64,000 nucleotides of DNA from Candidatus Zixiibacteriota bacterium (GCA_030613505.1 JAUWLW010000006.1:18566-82565); one strand, 5' to 3'. Positions 42,865 to 51,729 are shown, counted from the stretch's first letter. Program-made: numbers and translations. The notes: generated from the sequence alone by a model not told the origin.

Positions 42865-43859
42865 GCCGCCCTCAGCATCTCGCGCGTCGCCCCGGCCACC
42901 GCCGCCGGTCGGATATCCTCCATACAATAGCGCCGCGCGCGCCAGCAAGGTCGCCGGCCGTGTTTGCTGCACGGGCTGCACGGCAGCTCGAGGTATATCG
43001 TCCGGTCGCGCGCTCCCCACGGCGCGAAGCCGAACCGCGGCGACGTGGGCCCGAAAAGGGCCAGGCACGGCACGTCCACCAACGGCGCAAGGTGGTTCAG
43101 CGCCGAGTCGTTACTCACGAGCAGCGCGGCGCCCCGGAGGGCTTCGGGGAGCTCGCCGACGCCGACCCGGCCCGCCAGGTTGACGGCGCCGTCTGTCGCC
43201 GCGGCGACCTCCTCGCACAACGGCCGTTCGGGTGCGTCCCCCAAGAGTAAAAGTTGACGTCCCTCGGCCGCGAGCGTCTGCGCCAGCTCGAGCCAATGCG
43301 CGGCGGGCCAGGCCTTGGCGGCGTGGCGCGCCCCCGGCGCGAGGGCGACCCTACCGGGCGTCAGGCCGTCATGCCGGAGCTTCTCGGCCGCGGCTGCGTC
43401 TTCCGCCAGCCGGAACGACCAGTCCGGCCCCGGGACCCCCCACTTCGCCGCGGCGCGCACGTACAGCTCGGGCACGCTTTTCGTGGGGCGCGGCAAAAGG
43501 TCTATCCCCAAAGCCGCCAATAGCCAGCGCCGGACGCCGTGCTTGGCGTACCTGAATTTCTCGTACGCGCTGACGTGACTCGCGACGTACCGCGCGAGCG
43601 GAACGCCGTGCCAATCCAATATTATATCCGGCTTTATTTCTTCGTTCAGCCGGCGTACCAGCTCGTTGACCGCGCCCTCGGCTTTTTCGCCTCGGCTCGG
43701 CAGCGTAGCGACGACATCCACCGCGACGTGCCGCGCCGCGAGCGGGGCCCACTCCTCCCGCGTCACGTATGCCAGCGAAGCGCCCGTCGCCCTCGCCACC
43801 GGCCCCAGAGCCGGCAGCGTCAACAAAACGTCGCCCAGCGACGAGAGCCTTATTATCAC
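42861..43859 (-). CDS. Glycosyltransferase family 9 (heptosyltransferase-like), copy 2
   Basis: The 332-residue protein starts at GTG 43859, with IIRLSSLGDVLLTLPALGPV at the N-terminus. DIILDWHGVPLARYVASH lies near 80, VALAPGARHAAKAWPAAHW near 180 and LVSNDSALNHLAPLVDVPC near 250. It has the same fold and role class as the next gene, to which it is translationally coupled, and the pair probably adds consecutive core sugars. Cys-rich end: CSPCSKHGRRPCW. Which GT9 adds which sugar cannot be told. Confidence 0.85.
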   Translation of the reverse strand: MIIRLSSLGDVLLTLPALGPVARATGASLAYVTREEWAPLAARHVAVDVVATLPSRGEKAEGAVNELVRRLNEEIKPDIILDWHGVPLARYVASHVSAYEKFRYAKHGVRRWLLAALGIDLLPRPTKSVPELYVRAAAKWGVPGPDWSFRLAEDAAAAEKLRHDGLTPGRVALAPGARHAAKAWPAAHWLELAQTLAAEGRQLLLLGDAPERPLCEEVAAATDGAVNLAGRVGVGELPEALRGAALLVSNDSALNHLAPLVDVPCLALFGPTSPRFGFAPWGARDRTIYLELPCSPCSKHGRRPCWRARRYCMEDIRPAAVAGATREMLRAA

Positions 43860-43892
43860 GCACGTTATCGGGCTGCGATTAATCGTTTTCCG

Positions 43893-44681
43893 CTAATAGT
43901 GGCCGCCGACGAACAAGGCCGTAAGGAACACGTCGGACAATAGGATGAGGATGCAGGAAGTGACGACCGATATCGTGGTCGCGCGGCCCACGCCCTCCGC
44001 GCCGCCCCGGGCCTTGAAGCCCTGGTTGCAGCCTACGGTCGCGATTATTATGCCGAAGACGACGGTTTTCAAAAGGCCTATTAGGATGTCGCTTACGTGG
44101 ACCAGTTGGTTCATTTTTTCGATATAGACGCTCGGGTTTATACCCAACGTCGTCGTCGATACGGCGTAGCCGCCGGTGATGCCGATGAAGTCCGCCAGCG
44201 CGGTGAGGGTTGGTAACATAATGAAGGCGGCGACGACGCGCGGCGTTACTAGGTATTTGATAGGGTTGGTGGCCAGCGTCTCCAGAGCGTCGACCTGCTC
44301 GGTGACCTTCATCGTCCCGATCTCCGCGGCGATGGCGGCCCCCACCCGCCCCGAGACCATGAGCCCCGTGAGCACCGGCCCGAGCTCGCGCGTCATCGAT
44401 ATGCCGACGATGCCGCCGATGTAGATGTCCGCGCCGAACTTCGCTATCTGGTACGTGGCCTGGAGCGCGAGGACCATGCCGGTGAAGACGGCGGTCAGCA
44501 TTACCACGGGCACGGAGTCTACGCCGATCCGCACCATTTGTTCGAATATGCGCGCCGGTTTGAAAGGCCGCTTGAAGGCATAGTAGACGGCTTTGAAGAA
44601 AAGGATGGTAGAGCTGCCTATATCCTCCAGCAAATATACAATTACCCGGCCGAACCGCTCGAACCAGAGAAGTAGGAACAT
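43893..44681 (-). CDS. MlaE-type ABC transporter permease
   Basis: The protein has 262 residues (269 if TTG 44702 is the start). The conserved MlaE core is clear: FTGMVLALQATYQIAKFGAD, GISMTRELGPVLTGLMVSGR, AAEIGTMKVTEQVDALETLA, NPIKYLVTPRVVA. MlaE forms the membrane part of the MlaFEDB system that moves phospholipids between membranes. No MlaF ATPase or MlaD substrate-binding gene is adjacent, so its partners must be encoded elsewhere. The context with GT9 genes fits envelope maintenance. Confidence 0.88.
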   Translation of the reverse strand: MFLLLWFERFGRVIVYLLEDIGSSTILFFKAVYYAFKRPFKPARIFEQMVRIGVDSVPVVMLTAVFTGMVLALQATYQIAKFGADIYIGGIVGISMTRELGPVLTGLMVSGRVGAAIAAEIGTMKVTEQVDALETLATNPIKYLVTPRVVAAFIMLPTLTALADFIGITGGYAVSTTTLGINPSVYIEKMNQLVHVSDILIGLLKTVVFGIIIATVGCNQGFKARGGAEGVGRATTISVVTSCILILLSDVFLTALFVGGHY

Positions 44682-44765
44682 AAAGCCGCCGTTCTTCGGC
44701 AAATTTTAAAGAGTTTAAGTCTAACATACGCGACGATTCGTTTCAACCTCAAACGCCGGCGCGCC

Positions 44766-45581
44766 TTATCCCCGCGTTAAGTGTTTATATACGGAGCGCT
44801 TAGCGACGTTGAACGTGCGCGCCGCTACGGCCGCGGCCCGCGTCGCCGGCAATCCCTTCGCCACGAGCTCGCGCGCCAGCTTGACGGCCGCGCCCGCGTC
44901 CGCTTCTTCGCGCGCCCCGGCGACCACCAGCGTCATCTCCCCTTTGCGCGGCCGCGCCTTCACCTCTCCCCCGATCTCGCCGAGCCTCCCGCGGATTACC
45001 TCCTGGTGGACCTTCGTCAGCTCGCGCGCCAGCGCCGCGTCGCGGTCGCCCCACACGTCGCGCGCGTCGGCCAGCTCCGCGGCCAGCCGGTGCGGCGTTC
45101 CGAAGACGACGAGCGTGGTCGGCAGCGCCCTGTAGCGCTCCAGGAAAGTCCGCCGTTCGGCGTGCCGCCGCGGGAGATACCCGAGGAAGGCGTACGGGTA
45201 GGGGGGCAGGCCGCTCAGCGCGAGCGCGGCGTGCACCGCCGACGGCCCGGGTACGTAGTCCACCGCGACGCCGGCCGCGAGCACCTTCTGCATGACGACG
45301 TAGCCCGGGTCGGCGAGGAGCGGCGAGCCGCCGTCGGTGACGAGTGCGACCGTCTCGCCGTGCTTGAGGCGAGCGAGGATTTTACGCGCGGCCGCGGCCT
45401 CGTTGTGCTCGGCGTAAATAAGCAGGCTCTTCTGAAGGCCGAGGTGGGCGAGCAGCTTGGCGGTGCGGCGCGTATCCTCGCAGGCGACGACGTCCGCGGA
45501 CGCCAAGGCCTCCCGCGCCCGGGCGCTGACGTCGCCCAGGTTGCCGATGGGCGTCGCGATGAGTACGAGGCGAGGGGGCAT
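44766..45581 (-). CDS. rsmI: 16S rRNA (cytidine-1402-2'-O)-methyltransferase RsmI
   Basis: The protein has 271 residues. LVLIATPIGNLGDVSARA at the N-terminus, DVVACEDTRRTAKLLAHLG near 30, ALVTDGGSPLLADPGYVV near 80 and DYVPGPSAVHAALALSGLP near 107 form the tetrapyrrole-methylase-type SAM pocket. VHQEVIRGRLGEI and GEMTLVVAG follow. The C-terminal RNA-binding tail is normal. It methylates C1402 in the ribosomal decoding centre. ATG 45581 has no clear ribosome-binding site. Its start region is divergent from the RNA gene at 45622. Confidence 0.93.
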   Translation of the reverse strand: MPPRLVLIATPIGNLGDVSARAREALASADVVACEDTRRTAKLLAHLGLQKSLLIYAEHNEAAAARKILARLKHGETVALVTDGGSPLLADPGYVVMQKVLAAGVAVDYVPGPSAVHAALALSGLPPYPYAFLGYLPRRHAERRTFLERYRALPTTLVVFGTPHRLAAELADARDVWGDRDAALARELTKVHQEVIRGRLGEIGGEVKARPRKGEMTLVVAGAREEADAGAAVKLARELVAKGLPATRAAAVAARTFNVAKRSVYKHLTRG

Positions 45582-45588
45582 TTTTTAC

Positions 45589-45616
45589 TTGACTATTTAT
45601 GATACTATGTTAGAAT
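45589..45616 (+). promoter_or_regulatory. Promoter of the candidate small RNA
   Basis: TTGACT (45589-45594), a 16-base spacer and TAGAAT (45611-45616), each one mismatch from consensus. Transcription would begin near 45622, exactly at the first stem of the RNA below. Confidence 0.65.
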
Positions 45617-45621
45617 GTAAC

Positions 45622-45704
45622 GGAATCGGTGCTTTCCCTAGAAAGCCGCGAGGGTAAAACCTGCCGATTCCCTTTCTAATCCCCCGCTTCGGCGGGGTTT
45701 TTTT
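45622..45704 (+). ncRNA. Candidate structured small RNA with its own terminator
   Basis: About 82 bases between promoter and T-run with no coding frame. GGAATCGG (45622-45629) pairs perfectly with CCGATTCC (45664-45671). Inside, GCTTTC/GAAAGC closes a CCTA loop (45631-45646), and AGG/CCT (45651-45662) could form a third short arm, making a three-way junction. A terminator follows: CCCCGC-TTCG-GCGGGG and seven T (45682-45704). The gene is antisense-neutral, lying between rsmI and the DUF3800 gene. I do not recognise it as 6S, SRP, tmRNA or a known riboswitch class. Confidence 0.6.
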
Positions 45705-46581
45705 ATTCTCCGGGAGGCGCGTCGAATATACGGATACCGTATTTTAAATGGAGAGGGGTCTCCGGGTTATTGCTTTCCCAATGAAGCCCGCGTACTTTAG
45801 AATATAATATACGTATATCATCTCTTTCTTGCCTTTCGGCGTTTAAAATATATGCGATAATATCTGCTAATTCGATGCCGGCGGTACAGGATGAATCGGC
45901 GAATAATACGGCTTGGACATTGCGCCATTCTCTCCCTCTTTGGTGGCCGAATGTATATCTCCAAAAGTTATTTAGCGTTTTGATGTCGCTAGCCCTATCC
46001 GTCTCATCGAAAACCAATATGGCCGCTTCGGTTGTCGAGATCTCTTCGCACATCAGGTTTATACGTTCTATTAACCTTTGATACCAAATTGAAAGTACCC
46101 GGTCATTCGCTGTCCCGGAGGGGCGCGTAGAAATACTAGCGAAAACCTTACACCCGTAGTATCCTGCTATCTTAAGAAGTTTAATGATTTCTTCTACGAC
46201 TACCGGAAATCGACTAACCATATTACTATTAAGTAGTTCTCTACCCTTCAATTCGAAGTCAGACATATCTGATAGCGTAGGGGGAACTCTATGCCCAGGT
46301 ATTTTAACGAATCTCCCCTCATTAATGTTTTCTTCGGATAAATCTCTACCTAATTTTATGGCTTTACCTTTTTTATAGAACGCGAAATCGCGGGGGATCT
46401 CGTAAGGCCCTAGGCGACCGAATTCTAAGTATAACGTATTACATAAAGCACGTTTATACCGGAATACTTCCCAATGGAAATCCCTCGCCCGGTGGCTTTC
46501 CAAGCTAACCGCCGCCAATACCGCGTATCTCGACGGGCTCGCCGGGTGATACTTCCCGCTTTCGTCCACGAAGAACAACAT
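45703..46581 (-). CDS. DUF3800-domain protein, AT-rich insertion behind nadE
   Basis: The 292-residue product starts MLFFVDESGKYHPASPSRY, the D-E-S-G signature of DUF3800, and has FADSSCTAGIELADIIAYIL near 230, its conserved acidic C-terminal motif. The fold is predicted to be RNase H-like, and members are common in mobile or defence-associated DNA, but activity is not established. ATG 46581 lies 9 bases after GGGGAGG. Base composition is markedly AT-richer than in nadE and rsmI. It sits on the same strand, 16 bases after nadE, whose last codons share the AT-rich style. Confidence 0.85.
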   Translation of the reverse strand: MLFFVDESGKYHPASPSRYAVLAAVSLESHRARDFHWEVFRYKRALCNTLYLEFGRLGPYEIPRDFAFYKKGKAIKLGRDLSEENINEGRFVKIPGHRVPPTLSDMSDFELKGRELLNSNMVSRFPVVVEEIIKLLKIAGYYGCKVFASISTRPSGTANDRVLSIWYQRLIERINLMCEEISTTEAAILVFDETDRASDIKTLNNFWRYTFGHQRGREWRNVQAVLFADSSCTAGIELADIIAYILNAERQERDDIRILYSKVRGLHWESNNPETPLHLKYGIRIFDAPPGE

Positions 46582-46597
46582 AGCCGTACCTCCCCGG

Positions 46598-47440
46598 TTA
46601 AAAAATTTCGGGTAGTTTTAAAGGTTTATTTATCGTCCTGCCGGTAACTTGGGCGATAACCGGCACCTTGCGCTTGAAGAGGTTGCGGTTTATCAGGCCG
46701 ATGACGTGCCGCTGGAAGTCGGCGTCGAAGCCGCGCTCCAACAGCTTCGCCGGCCTCTCGCCCTTCTCGACGAGGTAATACAGGTACCGGTCGACCTGGA
46801 AGTAGAAGATGCCCATCTCACCCTCGTCCGTCTGCCCGGGCCAAAGGCCGGCGGAGGGCGTCTTTTGGATAATCCGGTCCGGGACGCCGAGCGCCTCCGC
46901 CAGTAAGTACACCTGCCCTTTATATAAATCCGCGAGCGGCGCGACGGAGCAGGCGGCGTCGCCGAAGAGCGTGAAGTAGCCCAGCAGGAGCTCGGTCTTG
47001 TTGCCGGCCCCCATCACCATCGCGTTCGCTTCTTTGGACCGGTCGAAGAGGACGATCATCCGCGCGCGGGCGCAGACGTTGCCGCGCCGTACGTCGTCCA
47101 CCTCGCCGGCCTGCGCCAGGTACGCGTCCGCCATCGGCGTTATCGATATCTCTTTGAATTTGATGCCGAAGCGCTCGACGACCGCCTGGACGTCGTCGCG
47201 GTCGCTCGCGTCGTGGTAGGGGAGCCATAGGCCGGTGACGTTCTCGGCGCCGAGGGCGGCGGCGGCCAGGGCCGCGGCGGCCGCGGAGTCTACGCCGCCG
47301 GATATTCCCAAGACGATGCCCTTCAGGCCGGCGTTTTCCACCTCGCGGCGGATGAAGCGTTCCAGCACCGGCCGGACGAGGTCGACGTCGATCGTCAATT
47401 CGGGTGGGTATTTTCCTTGCGATCCGTTTTCGGGGATCAT
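46598..47440 (-). CDS. nadE: NAD synthetase, ammonia-dependent type
   Basis: It converts nicotinic acid adenine dinucleotide to NAD. The 280 residues contain the PP-loop VLGISGGVDSAAAAALA near 43, LPYHDASDRDDVQAV near 73, MGAGNKTELLLGYFTLFGD near 142 and the C-terminal KTPSAGLWPGQTDEGEMG near 192. No nitrilase domain is present, so ammonia or a separate glutaminase supplies nitrogen. ATG 47440 follows GAGAGGA. The final 12 codons after GGC AGG ACG turn abruptly AT-rich (ATA AAT AAA CCT TTA AAA...). Confidence 0.93.
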   Translation of the reverse strand: MIPENGSQGKYPPELTIDVDLVRPVLERFIRREVENAGLKGIVLGISGGVDSAAAAALAAAALGAENVTGLWLPYHDASDRDDVQAVVERFGIKFKEISITPMADAYLAQAGEVDDVRRGNVCARARMIVLFDRSKEANAMVMGAGNKTELLLGYFTLFGDAACSVAPLADLYKGQVYLLAEALGVPDRIIQKTPSAGLWPGQTDEGEMGIFYFQVDRYLYYLVEKGERPAKLLERGFDADFQRHVIGLINRNLFKRKVPVIAQVTGRTINKPLKLPEIF

Positions 47441-47704
47441 AGTCGCGTCCTCTCCGTAATTACCCCCGGGTAGCCTAATGTACCATAACGCGCGGGGCCG
47501 CCCTAATTAAAAAGCCGCCCCCCGCCCCGGTAGGTTTGTGTAGCGCCGCCACCGCGGGGTAAGGGCCCGATTCCTCCTCCTCCCGCGCCGGGGGGTGTTG
47601 GCGGAGTGTTTTTTATTGTACAATAGCAAGTAAGGAAGAGAGGCGTTTAATCCTTACGGAGCCGGCGGGATAATCCCGTTTCGGGTTCCCGGGAGGTCTA
47701 GGCC
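47441..47704. other. Divergent intergenic region
   Basis: It separates the long minus-strand block on the left from the plus-strand block on the right. It holds GC-rich inverted segments, a TTTTTT tract (about 47609-47614), a TACAAT element at 47619-47624 and a GGGAGG site at 47691-47696. No gene, DnaA-box cluster or known RNA is recognisable. Confidence 0.4.
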
Positions 47705-49630
47705 ACGGAGGGCGTCGGTACGGCAAAGGGTGTTGCGACTCGCGACCGGTGGATAGCGGGCGTGACCGCGGCGGGTTTGGCGGCGTTGTACTTCGCCACG
47801 CGAACGCAGTGGCATAACTACGACGCGATCGTGACGGCGACCCTCACGGACTGCCCGGCCGCCGGTACGTTTCTCCACCAAAACCGCTTCCTTTTTGCGA
47901 CCGTGGGCTGGCTGGTCTTACAGCCGCTGCGGGCGCTCGGTTACGCCGGGTCGTCGTTGGCGCCGGGGGCGGCGTTGTCCGCGGCGTTGGCGGCGGGCGC
48001 GGCGGCGCTATTCTTCCTCTTCTTACGTCGCTTGGACGTGCACTACGCCGTGGCGCTGGTAGTAACGGCGGCGGCGGCCTTGTCGCCAGCGTGGTGGTAC
48101 TTAGCGGGAGAGGCGGAGGTGCTCTCCGGAATCTCGTTTACGCTCGCCGGAGCGCTATGGCTATTAGCCCGGCAGGGAGGGCGGTGGCCGCAGGCGATGG
48201 GGATAGGGTTGTGGCTGGCCGTCGGGACCTGGTATCACGTAACGGTAGCGCTATTTTTCCCCGTGGCGCTGATCCTTGTCGCCGCCGAACGGCGGGGCCG
48301 GGGACCGCGGCTAGTGGCCTTGGCGGTGACGTACGTCGTTTTAGGGCTGGGCGCGTACCCGGTAGTCTACTGGGCAGTATTTCACCCCGCGGGGTGGAGG
48401 TCGTTTTACGAATGGTTCACGATGCTCCACTGGTGGTTGGGGTGGGGCCAATGGGAGGGGGGCCGGTTTGGAACCGGCGTGATTCGCCTGCTGACGGCTG
48501 TGGGGACGCCCGGCAACTTCCCCTATGCGCGATTCGATCAGGCGACGGAGGCGGAGATCGTGACGCGCCTCGGCCCCGGCGCGGCGTACGTGGCGGCCGT
48601 CGTGGCGACGGTCGTCTTCGCGGCCGGGCGGTTGTGGCGCGAGAGGCGGCGGTGGTTGGTGGCGGGGGTGACGTGGTTCGCGATTTACCAAGGGTTTTTC
48701 TCGTGGTGGGAGCCGACGAACGTCGAGTGGTGGATCGCGACGGCCTTGCCGCTGTGGATGCTATTCGCCGTGGCGGCTCCTCCGCGGCGCGGGGTCGTCG
48801 TCGTCGCGGCCGCCGCGGTGGCGGTCCTCGCGGTGGTGAATTTCACGCGGATGATCCTCCCGCACAGCCGTATTCACGACCCGGAGGAGGCCGCGGCCCG
48901 GGCGATCGTTGCCGCCTCGCGGCCCGGGGACACGGTGATTATGTCTGCCGGTCGGACGCGGATCTGGGTCGACAACCTCTCCCGGCATACGCGGAAGCTG
49001 GTAGCGGTCGAAACGGAAGAGGAATGCGGCCGGCTGGAGGAACTGGCGCGCGAACCGTGGCCCGCGGGCACGCGCGTGTTCCTAACGGATTATGAGTTGG
49101 ATAACCCGGCGCTCGGCCGCGGGCCGGCCGCGGAGCCGGCGCGGCGGTCCGTATACCGGTTGATCGAGGGCGGCGAACCGGCGGAGATCGTGTACGTCGA
49201 GGGGCGGCCGCGGCTCTTGTACCGCTCTTTCGGGCCGGCGCCTTGCGCGGCGTTACGAATTTACGAGGCTGAGCTGGCACAGAACCGCCGAGGGTATAAG
49301 ACCCTCGGCAGGAAACGCCCCGTCGCCTCCTTCGTCGTGAACGTACCGGCGGCGGGTTGGTACGTCCTGGGCGTCCAGGCGTGCGTCGAACCCAAGGCCG
49401 GCGACCCGCCGCGGATGGAGGTATACGAGAGCGGCCAGCGCCGGTTGGGAAACGACGTCCGGAACGAGTTCTGGCAGTTTTTCCGCCGGACGGCCCATCT
49501 GAAGGCGGGCAAGAACGTCGTTAAGGTGAAGGCGGGCGCTTCCGCCGGCGGCCCGCGTCTGCTTGTAAACCGCCTCGTCGTGTACCGCGGCTCGGGAGAA
49601 GTAGCCCCTTTAAAACCGTTTATTGACTAG
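47705..49630 (+). CDS. Large membrane glycosyltransferase-like protein, copy 1 (probable ACG start)
   Basis: The protein has 641 residues if translated from ACG 47705, which lies 8 bases after GGGAGG; the first standard codon is GTG 47762. The extra residues GVATRDRWIAGVTAAG align with TARDRWVAAFVAVG of copy 2 at the same distance from its ATG, so the upstream start is favoured. About ten helices include HNYDAIVTATLTD and GTFLHQNRFLFATVGWLVL, resembling DUF2723/GT39-type transferases. A C-terminal 130-residue beta-rich domain (from YEAELAQNRRGYK) looks like a carbohydrate-binding fold. It ends VAPLKPFID. Substrate unknown. Confidence 0.7.
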   Translation, partial: TEGVGTAKGVATRDRWIAGVTAAGLAALYFATRTQWHNYDAIVTATLTDCPAAGTFLHQNRFLFATVGWLVLQPLRALGYAGSSLAPGAALSAALAAGAAALFFLFLRRLDVHYAVALVVTAAAALSPAWWYLAGEAEVLSGISFTLAGALWLLARQGGRWPQAMGIGLWLAVGTWYHVTVALFFPVALILVAAERRGRGPRLVALAVTYVVLGLGAYPVVYWAVFHPAGWRSFYEWFTMLHWWLGWGQWEGGRFGTGVIRLLTAVGTPGNFPYARFDQATEAEIVTRLGPGAAYVAAVVATVVFAAGRLWRERRRWLVAGVTWFAIYQGFFSWWEPTNVEWWIATALPLWMLFAVAAPPRRGVVVVAAAAVAVLAVVNFTRMILPHSRIHDPEEAAARAIVAASRPGDTVIMSAGRTRIWVDNLSRHTRKLVAVETEEECGRLEELAREPWPAGTRVFLTDYELDNPALGRGPAAEPARRSVYRLIEGGEPAEIVYVEGRPRLLYRSFGPAPCAALRIYEAELAQNRRGYKTLGRKRPVASFVVNVPAAGWYVLGVQACVEPKAGDPPRMEVYESGQRRLGNDVRNEFWQFFRRTAHLKAGKNVVKVKAGASAGGPRLLVNRLVVYRGSGEVAPLKPFID

Positions 49631-49710
49631 GTCAATCCTACGGTCCCCCCTGACTAATTATGTCCTTACAGGGTAGGTGACGGTTTAAAAAAGGGTCAGG
49701 AGGTGCCTTC

Positions 49711-51675
49711 ATGGCGGAAGCGGACCGGAGGCAGATGTGGACGGCGCGGGACCGTTGGGTCGCGGCCTTTGTGGCCGTAGGCTTAATCGCATTATATTTC
49801 GTTTTTAGAACGCATTATCACCACTGCGACGCTATTAAGACGGCGACGAGCGCGGAGGCGCCGGAGCTCGGTATTTTTTTGCACCAGAATCACCTCGCGT
49901 TCACTCCCCTAATTTGGCTTCTCCTAAAAGGTTTACGCGCGCTCGGCTACGGCGGGTCGCCGTTTGCCGTAGCCGCGGCGGTATCGTCGATTTTCACGGG
50001 CGCGGCCGCGGCCGGGTTTTTCCTGTTCCTGCGGCGAGTCGGCGTGACCTTCCGGACGTCTTTACTCGCGTTGAGCGCCGCGACGTTTTCGGCGGCCTGG
50101 TGGTTCTACGCCGGCGGCGCGGAACAGCGGTCGGCGATATCTTTTTTCATCGTAGGGGCGTTGCTATTATTGGCGGCGCCGGCGCGCCGATGGCACGCGG
50201 CGGCGGCGGGTGCGGTTTGGCTTTCGGCAGGAGCGTGGTTTCATATTTCGATAACGCTTTTCTTGCCCGTCGCCGCCATATTGCTGGCCCGGAACAAGGA
50301 AGGGCGATGGTTGCGTTTATCGGTTTTGGGCGCGATTTACGCCGTCCTGGCCTTCCTGCCATACGTAATTATCTTTCGGTTATTTTATCAAGGTGCCCAT
50401 GGCGGATCGTTTTATAAGTGGATAACTTTCCTACATTGGTGGGGCGGGTGGGGACGTTTCGATTGGAGTAGGTTCGGGGAAGGCGCGTTGCGTATGTTCG
50501 CGGCCGCGGTCGCGCCGGGGGATAGTTTAAATTGCTTGTTTACCGGCATTAGCGGAGCCGAATTCGCGTCCCGACTTGGGCCGGGGGCCGTATTTTTAGC
50601 GGCGGTGATAGCCGTCGTCGCCGTCAACGGGAAGCGTTTGTGGCGGGAAAAGAGGTGGTGGCTCGCCGCGGGGATAACCTGGTTCCTCATTTACCATACG
50701 TTTTTTTCGTGGTGGGCGCCCCAGAACGCGGAATGGTGGGTGGCTACGATAATGCCGTTGTGGATACTATTCGGCTTAGCGGCGCCGACGCGCCTCGCCT
50801 TCGTTTTACCGGCCGCGGCGGTAATATTGTGCGTGGCCGCCGTTAATTTTACTCGTTTAATACTACCTACCAGCCGCCCGGGCCGAGATGCGGCCGAGCG
50901 GGCGGCCTGCGTAATCTCAGCCGCCACGCAGCCGGGCGACGTCGTTTTAATTTCGCGGATGCGTACGAGGATCTGGCTCGAATACCAAACGAAGCGCACC
51001 TGCATGCTTTGGGGGTCCGGCGGCCTTAGCGAACTCAAAGAAGTCGAAACGTTCATCGATAGCGTTTCCCGCCCCTCGCCGGACCGCAAGAGGGGGAGCG
51101 GCAATGCCTTCCTCACGGATTACGAAATGGATAACCCGGACTTCGACCCGGGGTACGATGGGTATAAAATGCGGGCGTCGCTATTCCGTATAATACGCAA
51201 CGCCGAGCCGGTGGCGTTGGTACCGTTAGACGGACGGCGTGCGGTTCTGTACCGTTGTCGCGGAGCGGCCAGATTTTGGCCGTTGAGGATTTGCGAGGCG
51301 GAGGTCGGGGCGCGGAAGGAGGAGTTCAGGGTCCTCCGCGAAGCGGGGCAGGCCAAACGGTTCAAGGTCAAGTTGCAGAGGGGGGGGCGATATGTGGTTT
51401 GCCTACAGGCGCGCGGCACTTTCGCCGGGGGCGAGTGGCCTGCGGTGCGCGTCGCCGCGGACGGCGAGACGCTTGCGACGTTAGCCGTGACGACTGATTA
51501 CTGGTGGTTTTACGAGACCAAGGCCGTGCTCGGCGCCGGTAAACATACCATCGACGTCGTATTACTTAACGGCTTCCGGGGCGCCGCCGATGAAAACCGT
51601 TTCTTGTATTTAAACCGGCTCGCCGTCTACCGCGACGCGGCGAAAGTGCCCCCGCTTAAACCGTTGAACGACTAA
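49711..51675 (+). CDS. Large membrane glycosyltransferase-like protein, copy 2
   Basis: This 654-residue paralog of the preceding gene starts at ATG 49711 behind AGGAGG. Matching blocks include HHCDAIKTATSAEAPELGIF, FLHQNHLAFTPLIWLLLKGL, RALGYGGSPF and FFSWWAPQNAEWWVATIMPL. About ten helices are followed by a loop with FLTDYEMDNPDF and a beta-rich C-terminal domain (CEAEVGARKEEFRVL) ending VPPLKPLND. Similar short sequences lie after both stop codons (cctacg, C-run, tgactaat), so gene and flank were duplicated together. A role in transferring sugars from lipid carriers is inferred from topology. Confidence 0.7.
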   Translation: MAEADRRQMWTARDRWVAAFVAVGLIALYFVFRTHYHHCDAIKTATSAEAPELGIFLHQNHLAFTPLIWLLLKGLRALGYGGSPFAVAAAVSSIFTGAAAAGFFLFLRRVGVTFRTSLLALSAATFSAAWWFYAGGAEQRSAISFFIVGALLLLAAPARRWHAAAAGAVWLSAGAWFHISITLFLPVAAILLARNKEGRWLRLSVLGAIYAVLAFLPYVIIFRLFYQGAHGGSFYKWITFLHWWGGWGRFDWSRFGEGALRMFAAAVAPGDSLNCLFTGISGAEFASRLGPGAVFLAAVIAVVAVNGKRLWREKRWWLAAGITWFLIYHTFFSWWAPQNAEWWVATIMPLWILFGLAAPTRLAFVLPAAAVILCVAAVNFTRLILPTSRPGRDAAERAACVISAATQPGDVVLISRMRTRIWLEYQTKRTCMLWGSGGLSELKEVETFIDSVSRPSPDRKRGSGNAFLTDYEMDNPDFDPGYDGYKMRASLFRIIRNAEPVALVPLDGRRAVLYRCRGAARFWPLRICEAEVGARKEEFRVLREAGQAKRFKVKLQRGGRYVVCLQARGTFAGGEWPAVRVAADGETLATLAVTTDYWWFYETKAVLGAGKHTIDVVLLNGFRGAADENRFLYLNRLAVYRDAAKVPPLKPLND

Positions 51676-51729
51676 GCCCCTCCTACGTTCCCCCTTGACT
51701 AATCAGGACGTTTTCTATATCCTTCCGAC

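Noticed and set aside
47520..47620. GC-rich inverted segments followed by T-run considered as SRP or other housekeeping RNA
   Set aside because: The conserved GGAAGCAGCC-type loop and other core motifs of SRP RNA are absent, and no stable overall fold was apparent.
47441..47704. Strand switch at nadE/glycosyltransferase as replication origin
   Set aside because: No DnaA-box cluster or long AT-rich tract is visible; dnaA flanks fit better.
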